Source: Clostridiales bacterium UBA2432 (lineage in GTDB: Bacteria; Bacillota; Clostridia; Lachnospirales; Vallitaleaceae). Taken from it: a stretch of DNA of 64,000 nt. Within the stretch, counting starts at the first letter, position 1. The number at the start of each line of letters is the position of its first letter. The stretch lies in contig DDQW01000073.1 in assembly GCA_002342805.1 (NCBI GenBank), positions 30,802-94,801 on the forward strand, in the 5' to 3' direction. Both the position numbers and the translations under genes were made by a program. Below, one piece after another: positions 1-8,579 of this stretch. The notes below the pieces were generated by a model. The model saw nothing but the letters and a program-made list of their open reading frames with translations. It made no database searches and had not been told where the DNA came from.

Positions 1-210
1 CAAGGGAATGATATGTACTATGGATACTATGATACAAGTGTTTTTGGTGATGTTGATATGAATAATATTGCGGAAGACTTTAATGTATCCATTAATCAAG
101 AAGTGATTTTTAAACTCTTTGTTATTAATATCGCCTTACTAATATTTGCAAGTTTAGTGCCGCTATCTATAATAATGATGTTTAAACCGCGACAAGTATT
201 ACAAGACTAA
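1..210 (+). CDS. ABC transporter permease, C-terminal fragment (FtsX/MacB-like)
   Basis: The window opens inside this gene. The frame is open from base 1 and ends at the TAA at 208-210, giving the last 69 residues. The fragment ends with one strongly hydrophobic segment (FKLFVINIALLIFASLVPLS) followed by a short basic tail (FKPRQVLQD). That is how the last membrane helix of FtsX/MacB/BceB-type permeases usually ends. The gene is 14 bases upstream of an ABC ATPase of the same transporter class, so they very likely form one transporter. Its substrate cannot be told from this fragment. The family assignment is inference from the tail and the neighbour. Confidence 0.6.
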   Translation, partial: QGNDMYYGYYDTSVFGDVDMNNIAEDFNVSINQEVIFKLFVINIALLIFASLVPLSIIMMFKPRQVLQD

Positions 211-224
211 GGGGGATGAATGAT

Positions 225-917
225 ATGGCACAAGAAATACTGTTTGAATTAAAAGACGTAACTTATAGTTATATAGATGGTGGTAAAAAACGGGTGATTC
301 TTAGTGGATTATCTTATGCATTTGAAAAAGGCAAGTTTTATACGATTTTAGGTCCTTCAGGTTCCGGGAAAAGTACCTTGCTGGCATTAGCAAGCGCACT
401 TGACAAACCGGAATCCGGAACAATAGAATATGAAGGTAAAAATATTCAAAAAATAGGATTCACAAAATACCGTAGAAATTGTATGGCGATTATTTTTCAA
501 AAATACAACCTTACCGATTATCTTAACGGTGTAGAAAATGTAGAATCGAGTTTTTATATTACCGATAAAAAAGCTCCACCCAATAAAAGGGATTTATCCT
601 ATAAAATATTAAGTAGTGTTGGAATCGTACAATCCAAAGCGGATCGTCGAGTGAACAAGCTATCCGGTGGTGAGCAACAAAGAGTTGCGATTGCAAGAGC
701 CTTAGCTAAAGATGTGTCTTTAGTGTTTGGTGATGAGCCAACAGGAGCACTAGATACAGCAACGTCGAATGAAGTTATCGAACTGTTTAAGCGATTGTCC
801 AGAGAATATGGTAAGACAATTATTCTCGTTACCCATTCCGACGAAGTTGCAGCTTCTTCAGATATTGCTTTACGCTTGCATGAAGGAAAACTTGAAGAAA
901 TGAAAGGGAACGAGTAA
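225..917 (+). CDS. ABC transporter ATP-binding protein (MacB/LolD-like)
   Basis: This 230-residue protein is the cytoplasmic ATPase that would power the upstream permease. It has a Walker A motif (GPSGSGKST, near residue 43), a Q-loop (IFQKYN), the ABC signature LSGGEQQ, a Walker B motif ending in GDEPT and the switch histidine in VTHSD. The size and motif spacing match the MacB/LolD/BceA family, which exports lipoproteins or peptides or confers antibiotic resistance. An in-frame ATG at 216 directly abuts the AAGGGGG ribosome binding site (209-215), so the ATG at 225, nine bases from it, is the better start. The stop overlaps the start of the PASTA gene by one base (TAATG), so the two are translationally coupled. 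Confidence 0.85.
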   Translation: MAQEILFELKDVTYSYIDGGKKRVILSGLSYAFEKGKFYTILGPSGSGKSTLLALASALDKPESGTIEYEGKNIQKIGFTKYRRNCMAIIFQKYNLTDYLNGVENVESSFYITDKKAPPNKRDLSYKILSSVGIVQSKADRRVNKLSGGEQQRVAIARALAKDVSLVFGDEPTGALDTATSNEVIELFKRLSREYGKTIILVTHSDEVAASSDIALRLHEGKLEEMKGNE

Positions 918-3337
918 TGTCAAAAGAACCTGAGAAAAAAAGTTTTTTGGATGAATTTTCTGAGCCGAAGCCTGAGAGCTTCGGTGAAGAAGTATTCATT
1001 GCGAATAAAAAAAATTATAAACCCATGCTCATTGGAGGCATAATTATTGCAGGAATTGTATTTTTACTCCTGTATTTTTTGGTGTTTAGAGGTGTTGAAG
1101 TTCCGGATATGAGTGATTGGAACGTAGGACAGGTGAGTGAATGGACAGAAAAAAATGATATTGCCTTAATTGCCAAACAAGAATTTAGCCTAGATGTTGA
1201 AAAAGACTATGTTATGGAACAAAGTCTTCCTGCAGGAGAACGTATTCGAAAGGGAAAAGAACTAGAAGTTATTTTTTCAAAAGGACCGGACCCGGAAGAA
1301 GAAATTCAAATGATTGATTTAGAGAGTGCAAGCTATCCGGAAATTCAACAATGGATTGAAGAAAATCAATTAACCGGAGTCACCATTACACGGGAAAATA
1401 GCGATAAAATCGAAGAGGATTTTGTTATTGAATATAAAATTATTGATGGATCAGAAGATGAATTTTTACGGAAAAATCGTGTGCGTATAACTGTATCAAG
1501 AGGGCCGGAAGAAGTGTCTGATCTTATCACAATTAAAGATTTTTACCGCTCAACGAAAAATGAAGTGAATAAATGGGCAGAAGAAAATAATATTGTGGTG
1601 GCATTTGTTGAAGAAGAAAGTGAATATGTAGAAGCAGGATTGGTTATTCGTCAAAGTGTTAAAGGTGGCGAAGAGATGCCTAGAAAAGATGTATTGGAAG
1701 TGGTGATTTCTCTTGGCGAATCAGTTGAATTACCAAATTTTGTCGGACTATCATCCTCTGAAGCATCGAGTCTAGCCGGCCTTAAAAACATACAAATCTT
1801 TGTTCGAGAAGTTGATAGTACAAGAGATGCCGGAATGGTTATTTCCCAAGATTTAGAAGCCGGAGCATCAATATTGAGTGATACCATAGTAACATTAAAG
1901 GTATCAAAAGGAAATGCCAGTGTTCCAAGTTTCGTTAACCTTGATCGTCAATCTGCTGAAGTCCTAGCTCAGTCGATGGAGATTACTGTCATTTTCAAAG
2001 AAGTTGAGACGATAGAAAAAACAAAAGATACCGTTTTAAGTCAGAGCATAAAAAAAGGGACTATGGTCGATCAAAAGGATACAGTTATCCTAGAAGTGGC
2101 CAAGAATTCAGGTGTTCAAGTCATTGATATGACAGATATGTCAAAATTTGAAGCTGAACTTTGGGCAATGGAAAATGATATTTCATTGAATTTTATAGAG
2201 CGATATAACGATCAATATCCTTATGACACACTCTTTGGACAAAGCATCGTGGAAGGGATTATTCCAGCAGATGCACAGATGTATGTCTATCAATCATTAG
2301 GAAAAATAACGATTGATAACTTTGAAGAGCGTAGTCGCCTGGAATTACTTGAATGGCAAAAAAACGTGAATGCTAAAGGTGGTCAAGTTATCATTACTTA
2401 TGACTATGTCGTTGATACAAACAAAACGCGTGGCACCATACTTGACCAATCGATCAAAGAAGACTATATTCCATTGGATGCCATTGTTTATGTCGAAGTC
2501 TCAGGAACCGATGATGGAGTCATTGTTCCTAAGATGACGTCATGGGATAAGACTGAAATTATCGCATGGTGCGAAGCAAATGATGTGAGCTACCGATTCG
2601 AAGAATATTATGATGAAGATGAAGACCTTGGAGAGATTATTTCTCAAAACTATAGAGAAAAACAAATTCCAAAGGATGAGCAACTTGTGATTCGTGTGTC
2701 TTTAGGACCACTATCTATTCGAAGCTTTGTCGGTCAATCCCGATTAGATCTTTTAGAATGGGTCAATGAAGTGAATGCCAAAGGAGCAGATATTTCCGTT
2801 GATTTTGATACAATACATAATACAACAGAGCCCAAAGGTACCATACTTTATCAATCCATCCGTGAGGATTATATTGATCTTGACGAAGAGATTGATGTAA
2901 AGATTTCCGGATTTGACGGTGGGACCTTCATTAGAGATTTGACAGGCATAGATCTTGATGATGCAATTGCTTGGTGTGCAGAAAATAAAATAAGTTTTGA
3001 TATTGATAAGGTATATGATAATTCAGACGAAGATATCGTTGTTGATCATGACTATATCAATGATTATCTTCCCATAGGACGAACCTTAACCCTTGAAGTG
3101 TCACAAGGTTTGGTTCCTGTGAAAAACTTTGAAGGGGATACGGTTAGCGATATATTACAGTGGCAAAAGGAAGTTAATCGTGAAGGGGCCAATATTAAAC
3201 TTGATTTACCATCAGGGTATAGTAATGATGATATTATAGACAATCAAGATCCACGTAGTGGAGAGGCTGATGTCGGAGATACAATAAAGGTTGAACTTGA
3301 AGCGTTACCGGAACCTGAACCAACGCCTGAACCATAA
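917..3337 (+). CDS. Membrane-anchored protein with 11 PASTA-like modules and no kinase domain
   Basis: This is an 806-residue protein. It has an acidic cytoplasmic N-terminus (residues 1-35), one membrane helix (about 36-58) and a very long extracellular part. By counting the recurring C-terminal strand of each module (EVIFSKG, ITVSRG, VVISLG, LKVSKG and variants) I find 11 PASTA-like modules of about 65 residues. The later ones are more divergent and carry inserts such as LLEWQKNVNAKGG. PASTA domains bind muropeptides in PknB kinases and penicillin-binding proteins, but neither domain is present here. The tail is Pro/Glu-rich. Start-stop overlap with the ABC ATPase suggests one operon, so a role in cell-wall sensing or in presenting a substrate to the transporter is plausible inference. 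Confidence 0.75.
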   Translation: MSKEPEKKSFLDEFSEPKPESFGEEVFIANKKNYKPMLIGGIIIAGIVFLLLYFLVFRGVEVPDMSDWNVGQVSEWTEKNDIALIAKQEFSLDVEKDYVMEQSLPAGERIRKGKELEVIFSKGPDPEEEIQMIDLESASYPEIQQWIEENQLTGVTITRENSDKIEEDFVIEYKIIDGSEDEFLRKNRVRITVSRGPEEVSDLITIKDFYRSTKNEVNKWAEENNIVVAFVEEESEYVEAGLVIRQSVKGGEEMPRKDVLEVVISLGESVELPNFVGLSSSEASSLAGLKNIQIFVREVDSTRDAGMVISQDLEAGASILSDTIVTLKVSKGNASVPSFVNLDRQSAEVLAQSMEITVIFKEVETIEKTKDTVLSQSIKKGTMVDQKDTVILEVAKNSGVQVIDMTDMSKFEAELWAMENDISLNFIERYNDQYPYDTLFGQSIVEGIIPADAQMYVYQSLGKITIDNFEERSRLELLEWQKNVNAKGGQVIITYDYVVDTNKTRGTILDQSIKEDYIPLDAIVYVEVSGTDDGVIVPKMTSWDKTEIIAWCEANDVSYRFEEYYDEDEDLGEIISQNYREKQIPKDEQLVIRVSLGPLSIRSFVGQSRLDLLEWVNEVNAKGADISVDFDTIHNTTEPKGTILYQSIREDYIDLDEEIDVKISGFDGGTFIRDLTGIDLDDAIAWCAENKISFDIDKVYDNSDEDIVVDHDYINDYLPIGRTLTLEVSQGLVPVKNFEGDTVSDILQWQKEVNREGANIKLDLPSGYSNDDIIDNQDPRSGEADVGDTIKVELEALPEPEPTPEP

Positions 3338-3352
3338 GGGAAAAACAGGTGT

Positions 3353-3398
3353 TTGACAGACAATCTTGAAAAAAATGCGAAAAAAGGTTGTCTGTCAA
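3353..3398. repeat. 15-bp inverted repeat upstream of ackA
   Basis: The left arm (3353-3367) and the right arm (3384-3398) are reverse complements at 14 of 15 positions, and the outer 11 bases (TTGACAGACAA / TTGTCTGTCAA) are perfect. The 16-base spacer is A-rich. The right arm contains the -35 element of the ackA promoter. It could be a repressor operator or a weak terminator for the PASTA gene, since it is followed by CAACAAGTTTTT. Confidence 0.6.
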
Positions 3399-3416
3399 CA
3401 AGTTTTTAGCTATAAT
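3388..3416 (+). promoter_or_regulatory. Sigma-A-type promoter for ackA
   Basis: The -35 element TTGTCT (3388-3393) and a consensus -10 TATAAT (3411-3416) are separated by 17 bases. The -35 lies inside the right arm of the inverted repeat at 3353-3398, so a protein bound there would compete with RNA polymerase. Confidence 0.6.
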
Positions 3417-3482
3417 AAGGGTGTTGTGCTTAAACGTAATTGAGTTAGTCAATAAATATAAAAAGAAATAGGAGTATTGCCA

Positions 3483-4676
3483 ATGAAAGTTTTAGTTATT
3501 AATTGTGGAAGTTCTTCACTCAAGTATCAATTATTAGACATGCAAGATCAATCCTTATTAGCAATCGGTCTTTGCGATCGTATCGGCTTAGATGGATCAA
3601 TGATTAAACATGAACCTACAGGAAAAGAAAAAGTAAAGATATCTGTGCCAATGCCAACCTATAAGGATGCAGTTGAAGCCGTTATTAGTGCCTTGTTATC
3701 TAAAGAGCATGGTGTGATTGATTCTATGGATGAAATCGCTGCGGTTGGACACCGTGTCGTACATGGTGCTGAATACTTTACAAACTCAGTATTAATTACA
3801 GAAGATGTGCTTGATAAATTACGTGAATGTTCAGAGCTTGCACCGTTACATAACCCGGCAAATATTTTAGGTATCGAATTATTCCAAGAAATTCTTCCAA
3901 ATGTACCTATGGTTGGTGTGTTTGACACAGCTTTCCACCAAACAATGCCTGCAAAAGCTTACTTATATGCAATACCATATGAATATTATAAAAAACACAA
4001 AATTCGTCGTTACGGTTTCCACGGGACCTCTCATAAATATGTTTCAAATCGTGCAGCGGAGATTTTAGGCAAAGATGTTAAAGATTTAAAGACGGTTGTA
4101 TGTCACTTAGGAAATGGTGCAAGTCTTTGTGCTGTTGACGGTGGAAAATCGGTTGATACAACAATGGGCTTAACGCCACTTGAAGGACTTATGATGGGAA
4201 CACGTAGTGGTGATATTGACCCTGCGATTATCCAATTCTTAGCCAAAAAAGAGAACATGGAATTAGACGAAGTTCTCAACGTATTGAACAAAAAATCCGG
4301 AGCACTTGGCGTTTATATGGAATCTAGTGACTTTAGAGTTATTGAAGATGCTATTGAAGAAGGCGACAAGCAAGCACGATTAACAATGGATATTTTTGAA
4401 TACCGTGTCGCGAAATACATCGGATCCTATGCAGTTGCTATGGGGGGATTAGATGTTGTTGCCTTTGCAGGTGGACTTGGAGAAAACTATCCACTTATGC
4501 GTACAAATATTTGTAACTATTTGAAAGTCTTAGGTTGTGAGATTAACGTTGAAGAGAATCAGTTCCGTAGCAAAGAACGTGTTTTCTCAACAGATAATTC
4601 CAATATTGTAGCCATGGTCGTTCCGACAAACGAAGAGCTCATGATAGCAAGAGAAACATTCGAACTAGTAAAGTAA
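3483..4676 (+). CDS. ackA: Acetate kinase
   Basis: This 397-residue enzyme interconverts acetyl phosphate plus ADP with acetate plus ATP, the main ATP-yielding step of anaerobic fermentation. The sequence shows the ASKHA signatures of acetate kinase: the N-terminal VINCGSSSLKYQL, GHRVVHG, the catalytic-Asp segment FDTAFHQTMP, CHLGNGAS and MGLTPLEGLMMGTRSGDIDP. The length is normal for the family. The ATG at 3483 lies eight bases after AGGAG (3470-3474) and is preferred over an in-frame TTG at 3477. No phosphotransacetylase gene is adjacent. The gene has its own promoter and a strong terminator, so it looks monocistronic. Confidence 0.97.
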   Translation: MKVLVINCGSSSLKYQLLDMQDQSLLAIGLCDRIGLDGSMIKHEPTGKEKVKISVPMPTYKDAVEAVISALLSKEHGVIDSMDEIAAVGHRVVHGAEYFTNSVLITEDVLDKLRECSELAPLHNPANILGIELFQEILPNVPMVGVFDTAFHQTMPAKAYLYAIPYEYYKKHKIRRYGFHGTSHKYVSNRAAEILGKDVKDLKTVVCHLGNGASLCAVDGGKSVDTTMGLTPLEGLMMGTRSGDIDPAIIQFLAKKENMELDEVLNVLNKKSGALGVYMESSDFRVIEDAIEEGDKQARLTMDIFEYRVAKYIGSYAVAMGGLDVVAFAGGLGENYPLMRTNICNYLKVLGCEINVEENQFRSKERVFSTDNSNIVAMVVPTNEELMIARETFELVK

Positions 4677-4701
4677 TAACATAAAGTCATAGAAGAATAA
4701 A

Positions 4702-4738
4702 AAATAAACTGGGTGCATCAGCACTCAGTTTATTTTTT
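4702..4738. terminator. Rho-independent terminator between ackA and hydG
   Basis: The stem AAATAAACTGgGTGC pairs with GCACTcAGTTTATTT around the loop ATCA and is followed by T-rich sequence. Because the stem starts in an A-run it can serve both convergent genes, ackA (plus) and hydG (minus). Confidence 0.85.
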
Positions 4739-4759
4739 ATTGTTAAAGGAAAGTCCTAT

Positions 4760-6145
4760 TTAAAAATACAAGTCACGTTCTCCATTGGCGATGCGTTCGA
4801 GGCGTTCAATCGTATTGGCACGCATCTTATCGCTAGGAATTTTTGAAATGTTTTCCTCGATGACACGATTACCAAGAGCTTTTAGTTCATCATCACAATA
4901 ATCTTCCAGATATTCTTTCAATGTCATCAATGCATTAGGATGACAAAGATTTTGAATGGCTCCGGTTTTTGCAACTTGCATAAAACGATCTCCGGTTCTT
5001 CCGGCACGATAGCATGCAGTACAATAACTGGGAAGATATCCTTTTTCAAGAAGTGATTTTATAATTACCTCATGAGGACGTTCGTCCGCAAGTTCAAATT
5101 GAGTTTCTATACGTGCTTCTTCGTGATAGCCGCCTACATCGGTTTTAGAGCCGGCGCTAATCTGAGAAACACCAAGATTAATGACCTCTTCTCTGAACTT
5201 GGCTTCTTCACGTGTGGATAAAATAATACCGGTATAAGGAACCGCAAGACGGATGATGGCAACAAGTTTTTTAAATTCATCGTCAGTCACAGCATAAGGC
5301 ATGGCATTTACATTTACATTGTTGGCTTTTTTAATACGAGGAACACTAATTGTATGAGGACCAACACCAAAGGCCTCTTCGAGATGATCCTTATGCATCA
5401 TTAATGCCAGGACCTCAAATCGATAATCGTATAGGCCAAACAATGCGCCGATACCGACATCATCAATACCACCTTCCATGGCTCGATCCATTGCAATTAA
5501 ATGATAAAGATAGTTGGATTTTGGGCCTTGAGGATGATATTTTTTATAGGTTTCCTCATGGTAGGTTTCTTGGAACAAGGTATACGTTCCAATCTCAGCA
5601 GCCTTCAGTCGTTCATAATTTTCAACACTTGTTGCGGCAATATTCACATTAATTCGACGCAATGAGGTATCGTCTTGTTTGGCTTTGTATAGAACGTTCA
5701 TGGCATTAATAACATAATCGATTGAACAGTTTTCTTCGTCTTCTCCCGCTTCTAGAACAATGCGCTTATGGCCCATTTGAATAATCTGTCTGGCTTCGCT
5801 AGCTAACTCTTCATCCGTAAGCTTTTTTCGCTGCATGTTATTTCCGCATTTGTAGCCACAATAGAGGCAACCATTGACGCAATAATTGGAAATGTATAGT
5901 GGGGCAAACATGACAATTCGATTACCATAAATACTTTGTTTGATTTTTTTTGCGGCTTGAAAAATTTGGTCAAGTTGCTTTGAATCTTCAACGCGAATCA
6001 AGGTTGCAACTTCTTCTAAGTCAAGTCCCTTGGATTCTAAGGCTTTATTGACAATGGCAGTTACTTCTTCAGAAGTAGGAATGCTTTGATTGATTAAGAG
6101 TTCTTGAATTTTATCCTCATTAATAAATTTTTTCAGTGTTTTCAT
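4760..6145 (-). CDS. hydG: [FeFe] hydrogenase H-cluster radical SAM maturase HydG
   Basis: HydG is a 461-residue radical SAM enzyme. It cleaves tyrosine to make the CO and CN ligands of the hydrogenase H-cluster and delivers an Fe(CO)2(CN) synthon. The radical SAM cluster motif CX3CX2C is at C89, C93 and C96 (CVNGCLYC). The HydG-specific C-terminal cluster ligands are at C375, C378 and C401 (CTAC, then 22 residues, then C), which separates it from the related ThiH. A clear AGGAAAGGG ribosome binding site precedes the ATG. It lies 22 bases downstream of hydF and is co-transcribed with it. The third maturase gene, hydE, is not in this window. Confidence 0.96.
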   Translation of the reverse strand: MKTLKKFINEDKIQELLINQSIPTSEEVTAIVNKALESKGLDLEEVATLIRVEDSKQLDQIFQAAKKIKQSIYGNRIVMFAPLYISNYCVNGCLYCGYKCGNNMQRKKLTDEELASEARQIIQMGHKRIVLEAGEDEENCSIDYVINAMNVLYKAKQDDTSLRRINVNIAATSVENYERLKAAEIGTYTLFQETYHEETYKKYHPQGPKSNYLYHLIAMDRAMEGGIDDVGIGALFGLYDYRFEVLALMMHKDHLEEAFGVGPHTISVPRIKKANNVNVNAMPYAVTDDEFKKLVAIIRLAVPYTGIILSTREEAKFREEVINLGVSQISAGSKTDVGGYHEEARIETQFELADERPHEVIIKSLLEKGYLPSYCTACYRAGRTGDRFMQVAKTGAIQNLCHPNALMTLKEYLEDYCDDELKALGNRVIEENISKIPSDKMRANTIERLERIANGERDLYF

Positions 6146-6167
6146 AATATCCCTTTCCTATGGTGAA

Positions 6168-7409
6168 TTATTTTGATTCGTCCCAAATCATTTTTGCCTG
6201 AGCAAATGGATCAAGTGCTCGGTCAAGTATTCCATGAATATATGCGATAAGGACCCCGTAATTGACAATGGGGACATTTTCTTCAAGGGAAGAAGTGATA
6301 CGATGATTCATAGCCTTGTGATTCAACATACATCCACCGCAATGGATGACTAATTTATATCCGTCTAGATTGTCTTTGAAACCGACACCGGCAGTGTGTT
6401 CAAAGATTAAGTCTTTACCTGTAGATTGTCTTAACCATCGTGGAATTTTCACGGTACCGATATCATCTGCTTGTCGATGATGCGTACATCCTTCAGCAAT
6501 AAGAACTTTATCTCCGTCTTGTAACCGATCGATGGTACTAGCGCCTTGGATCAAAGAATTCAGGTCACCTTTGTGTCTTGCAAACAGAATAGAAAACGAT
6601 GTGAGGGGGATATCTAAAGGTGTCTCAGCAGATACTTGTTCAAATGCTTGTGAGTCTGTGATGACAAGTGCAGGTTTTGTTCCTAGTTTTCTCAGGGTTT
6701 CAGCGAATTCAGTTTCTTTGGTGACAATCGCCATAGCATCATGATCGATGATATCACGAACGGTTTGCTGTTGTGGTAAAATAACGCGACCTTTTGGGGC
6801 GGCAGAGTCAACAGGAGTCACCAATACAACAAAATCTCCAGGTTGAATCAAATCACCGACGAGTTTGTGTTCATGGATATCTTGAGGACTATGTTTAATC
6901 AGAATATCTTTTATAGAATCAATTCCTTGCTTTGTCCTTGCGGATGTTGCAACAAAAGGGATGTCAAATTGTGTTGCATAGTCCTTAAGCGCTTGTTCCG
7001 ATGTGGCGTTTGATTCTGGCATGTCGTCGATTTTATTTAAGATACCAATACAGGGTATGTTACGTTTTTTTATGGCGCTGATTAAGTCAACATCAACTTG
7101 GTGAGGTGTTTGATTTGCATCAAAAACGAGTAAAGCAACATCTGTTTTTTCTAAAACATCTATTGTTTTCTTTTGGCGAAGGATACCTAACCTTGTATCA
7201 TCATTTAAACCGGCAGTGTCAATAAGAACAACCGGACCGATCGGAAGTATTTCCATAGCTTTGTATACCGGATCCGTGGTCGTTCCTTTTATATCAGAGA
7301 CTAAAGCGATATCTTGACCGGTTAAGGCATTGATTAAACTTGATTTTCCGGCATTAGTTTGTCCGAAAAAAGCAATATGCAAACGGTTTGAGCGAGGGGT
7401 AGTGTTCAT
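6168..7409 (-). CDS. hydF: [FeFe] hydrogenase H-cluster maturation GTPase HydF
   Basis: HydF is a 413-residue GTPase and scaffold that carries the 2Fe precursor of the H-cluster and transfers it to apo-hydrogenase. The N-terminal G domain has the P-loop GQTNAGKS (residues 16-23), DTAG and NKID motifs. The C-terminal cluster-binding domain has EGCTHH and HCGGC, matching the conserved three-cysteine set of the family. An in-frame ATG at 7466 would add 19 residues, but the ATG at 7409 is preceded by AGGAGA at the right distance and places the P-loop at the usual position. It is the first gene of the hydF-hydG operon, and a Rex-like site overlaps its predicted transcription start. Confidence 0.96.
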   Translation of the reverse strand: MNTTPRSNRLHIAFFGQTNAGKSSLINALTGQDIALVSDIKGTTTDPVYKAMEILPIGPVVLIDTAGLNDDTRLGILRQKKTIDVLEKTDVALLVFDANQTPHQVDVDLISAIKKRNIPCIGILNKIDDMPESNATSEQALKDYATQFDIPFVATSARTKQGIDSIKDILIKHSPQDIHEHKLVGDLIQPGDFVVLVTPVDSAAPKGRVILPQQQTVRDIIDHDAMAIVTKETEFAETLRKLGTKPALVITDSQAFEQVSAETPLDIPLTSFSILFARHKGDLNSLIQGASTIDRLQDGDKVLIAEGCTHHRQADDIGTVKIPRWLRQSTGKDLIFEHTAGVGFKDNLDGYKLVIHCGGCMLNHKAMNHRITSSLEENVPIVNYGVLIAYIHGILDRALDPFAQAKMIWDESK

Positions 7410-7552
7410 AAAATTCTCCTTTATCGTTGAATATTGAGGATGATTTGGGTATAAAAAAAACAACAATCTTATTGGTAGATGTAATCATCCAAAAAGATGG
7501 TTTTATTAACAAAAGATCCAGATTCTTAGAGCAATGTCTTTGAAGTAGGATT

Positions 7553-7570
7553 TTGTTATTATTTTAACTA
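7553..7570. promoter_or_regulatory. Candidate Rex operator of hydFG
   Basis: The 18-mer TTGTTATTATTTTAACTA matches 12 of the 14 fixed positions of the Rex consensus (TTGTTAA, four free bases, TTAACAA). Rex is the NADH/NAD+-sensing repressor that controls fermentation and hydrogen genes in many Firmicutes. The site covers the predicted transcription start of hydF. The match is seen; the function is inferred. Confidence 0.5.
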
Positions 7571-7571
7571 T

Positions 7572-7601
7572 AGTTTACCCTATTGGAGGTGCTCCCGTCA
7601 A
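7572..7601 (-). promoter_or_regulatory. Predicted hydFG promoter
   Basis: On the minus strand, TTGACG (7596-7601) and TAAACT (7572-7577) are spaced by 18 bases. Together with the iclR promoter and the Rex-like site this accounts for most of the 324-base intergenic region 7410-7733; I see no small gene in the rest of it. Confidence 0.5.
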
Positions 7602-7672
7602 GTGAAATTGTGAGGAATAAGAGCAAAGATGAAAAAAAGGTTGTTCCTATATGTGAAATCTAAAATCACTAT

Positions 7673-7701
7673 TTGACACGCTCTCCATTTAGTTATATTA
7701 T
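7673..7701 (+). promoter_or_regulatory. Sigma-A promoter of the IclR-family gene
   Basis: TTGACA (7673-7678) and TATTAT (7696-7701) are separated by 17 bases, 33 bases before the ATG at 7734. Confidence 0.65.
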
Positions 7702-7733
7702 GATAGAAGAAGTTAAGATACTGGAGGAATTAT

Positions 7734-8501
7734 ATGAGTGAATCAATATTGCAAACAGCTGATCGAGCGCTTCATATTCTGGAACTACTTGCAGAAGAAG
7801 GAATGACAGCTACAGAAATACAAAAAAAATTAGATCTTAATAAGAGTACAGTGCATCGATTGCTAATGACGCTGCTAAATCGAGAATTTGTCGAGCGAAA
7901 TGAAGCGACAGGAATCTACCAAATCGGTTTAAAAATGGTTGAGATTAGTAGCATCCGACTAAACCATGTTGAATTAAAGACAGAAGCAGTACCTTATTTA
8001 CACCAGTTGGCAAATAAAGTGAATCAATCCGTTCAACTTGCCATCTTTGATGAAGGAGAAGCCGTATTTATTGAAAAGGTTGAAAAATATAAATCCTTTC
8101 ATATGTATTGTCAAATCGGAAAGAGAATTCCAATCTATTGCTCAGCTGTGGGAAAAACGTTAATGCTAGACCGACCGGATGGAGAGATTGTTGAAATATT
8201 AAAACAAACAGAACTTGTTCCTTTTACCCCAAATACAAAAGTGGCAATAGAGGAAGTCATGGCAGATGTTCATCGAGGTCGAATAGAGGGTTATACGCGA
8301 GATGAAGCTGAACATGAAGAAAACGTCTATTGTGTAGCCATGCCTGTTTATGATTACCGAAGTAAGATAGTAGCTGCGGTAAGTATTACCGGTTTTTCAG
8401 ATCAAGTATACGAAGACGAAGGTAAACCGGTTCGTGAAGAATTAGCTCTAACATGCAGGGAAATATCGAAACGATTAGGATATGTAGAACGGCTTAGATA
8501 A
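7734..8501 (+). CDS. IclR-family transcriptional regulator (KdgR-like)
   Basis: This 255-residue protein has the IclR layout: an N-terminal winged helix-turn-helix (about residues 1-65, with MTATEIQKKLDLNKSTVHRLLMTL) and a C-terminal effector-binding domain (about 75-250, with AVFIEKVE, PIYCSAVGKTLM and DEAEHEENVYCVAMPVYD). IclR regulators of the KdgR type bind 2-keto-3-deoxygluconate-type inducers and repress pectin and uronate genes. The location directly upstream of kduI-kduD, and palindromic sites in the kdu promoter, support that role here. It has its own promoter and a GGAGG ribosome binding site. The exact inducer is not visible from sequence. Confidence 0.88.
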   Translation: MSESILQTADRALHILELLAEEGMTATEIQKKLDLNKSTVHRLLMTLLNREFVERNEATGIYQIGLKMVEISSIRLNHVELKTEAVPYLHQLANKVNQSVQLAIFDEGEAVFIEKVEKYKSFHMYCQIGKRIPIYCSAVGKTLMLDRPDGEIVEILKQTELVPFTPNTKVAIEEVMADVHRGRIEGYTRDEAEHEENVYCVAMPVYDYRSKIVAAVSITGFSDQVYEDEGKPVREELALTCREISKRLGYVERLR

Positions 8502-8504
8502 GTG

Positions 8505-8521
8505 GTTTCATTATATGGAAC
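8505..8521. promoter_or_regulatory. Upstream copy of the kdu palindromic operator
   Basis: GTTTCATTATATGGAAC is a 7-bp inverted repeat (one mismatch) around TAT, starting just after the stop of the IclR gene. It is nearly identical to the downstream copy at 8596-8612. The two centres are 91 bases apart and flank the kdu promoter. Confidence 0.6.
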
Positions 8522-8546
8522 GACGGTCCTAATATTGGAAAATTGA

Positions 8547-8575
8547 TTGACGCGTTCAAATAAAGATGGTATAAT
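8547..8575 (+). promoter_or_regulatory. Promoter of kduI-kduD
   Basis: TTGACG (8547-8552), a 17-base spacer and TATAAT (8570-8575) form a near-consensus sigma-A promoter 69 bases before kduI. Confidence 0.75.
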
Positions 8576-8579
8576 TATC

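Noticed and set aside
7643..7659. Third copy of the kdu operator upstream of the IclR gene (TTCCTATATGTGAA core)
   Set aside because: It resembles the palindrome only in part (several mismatches in each arm), so autoregulation through this site is not supported.
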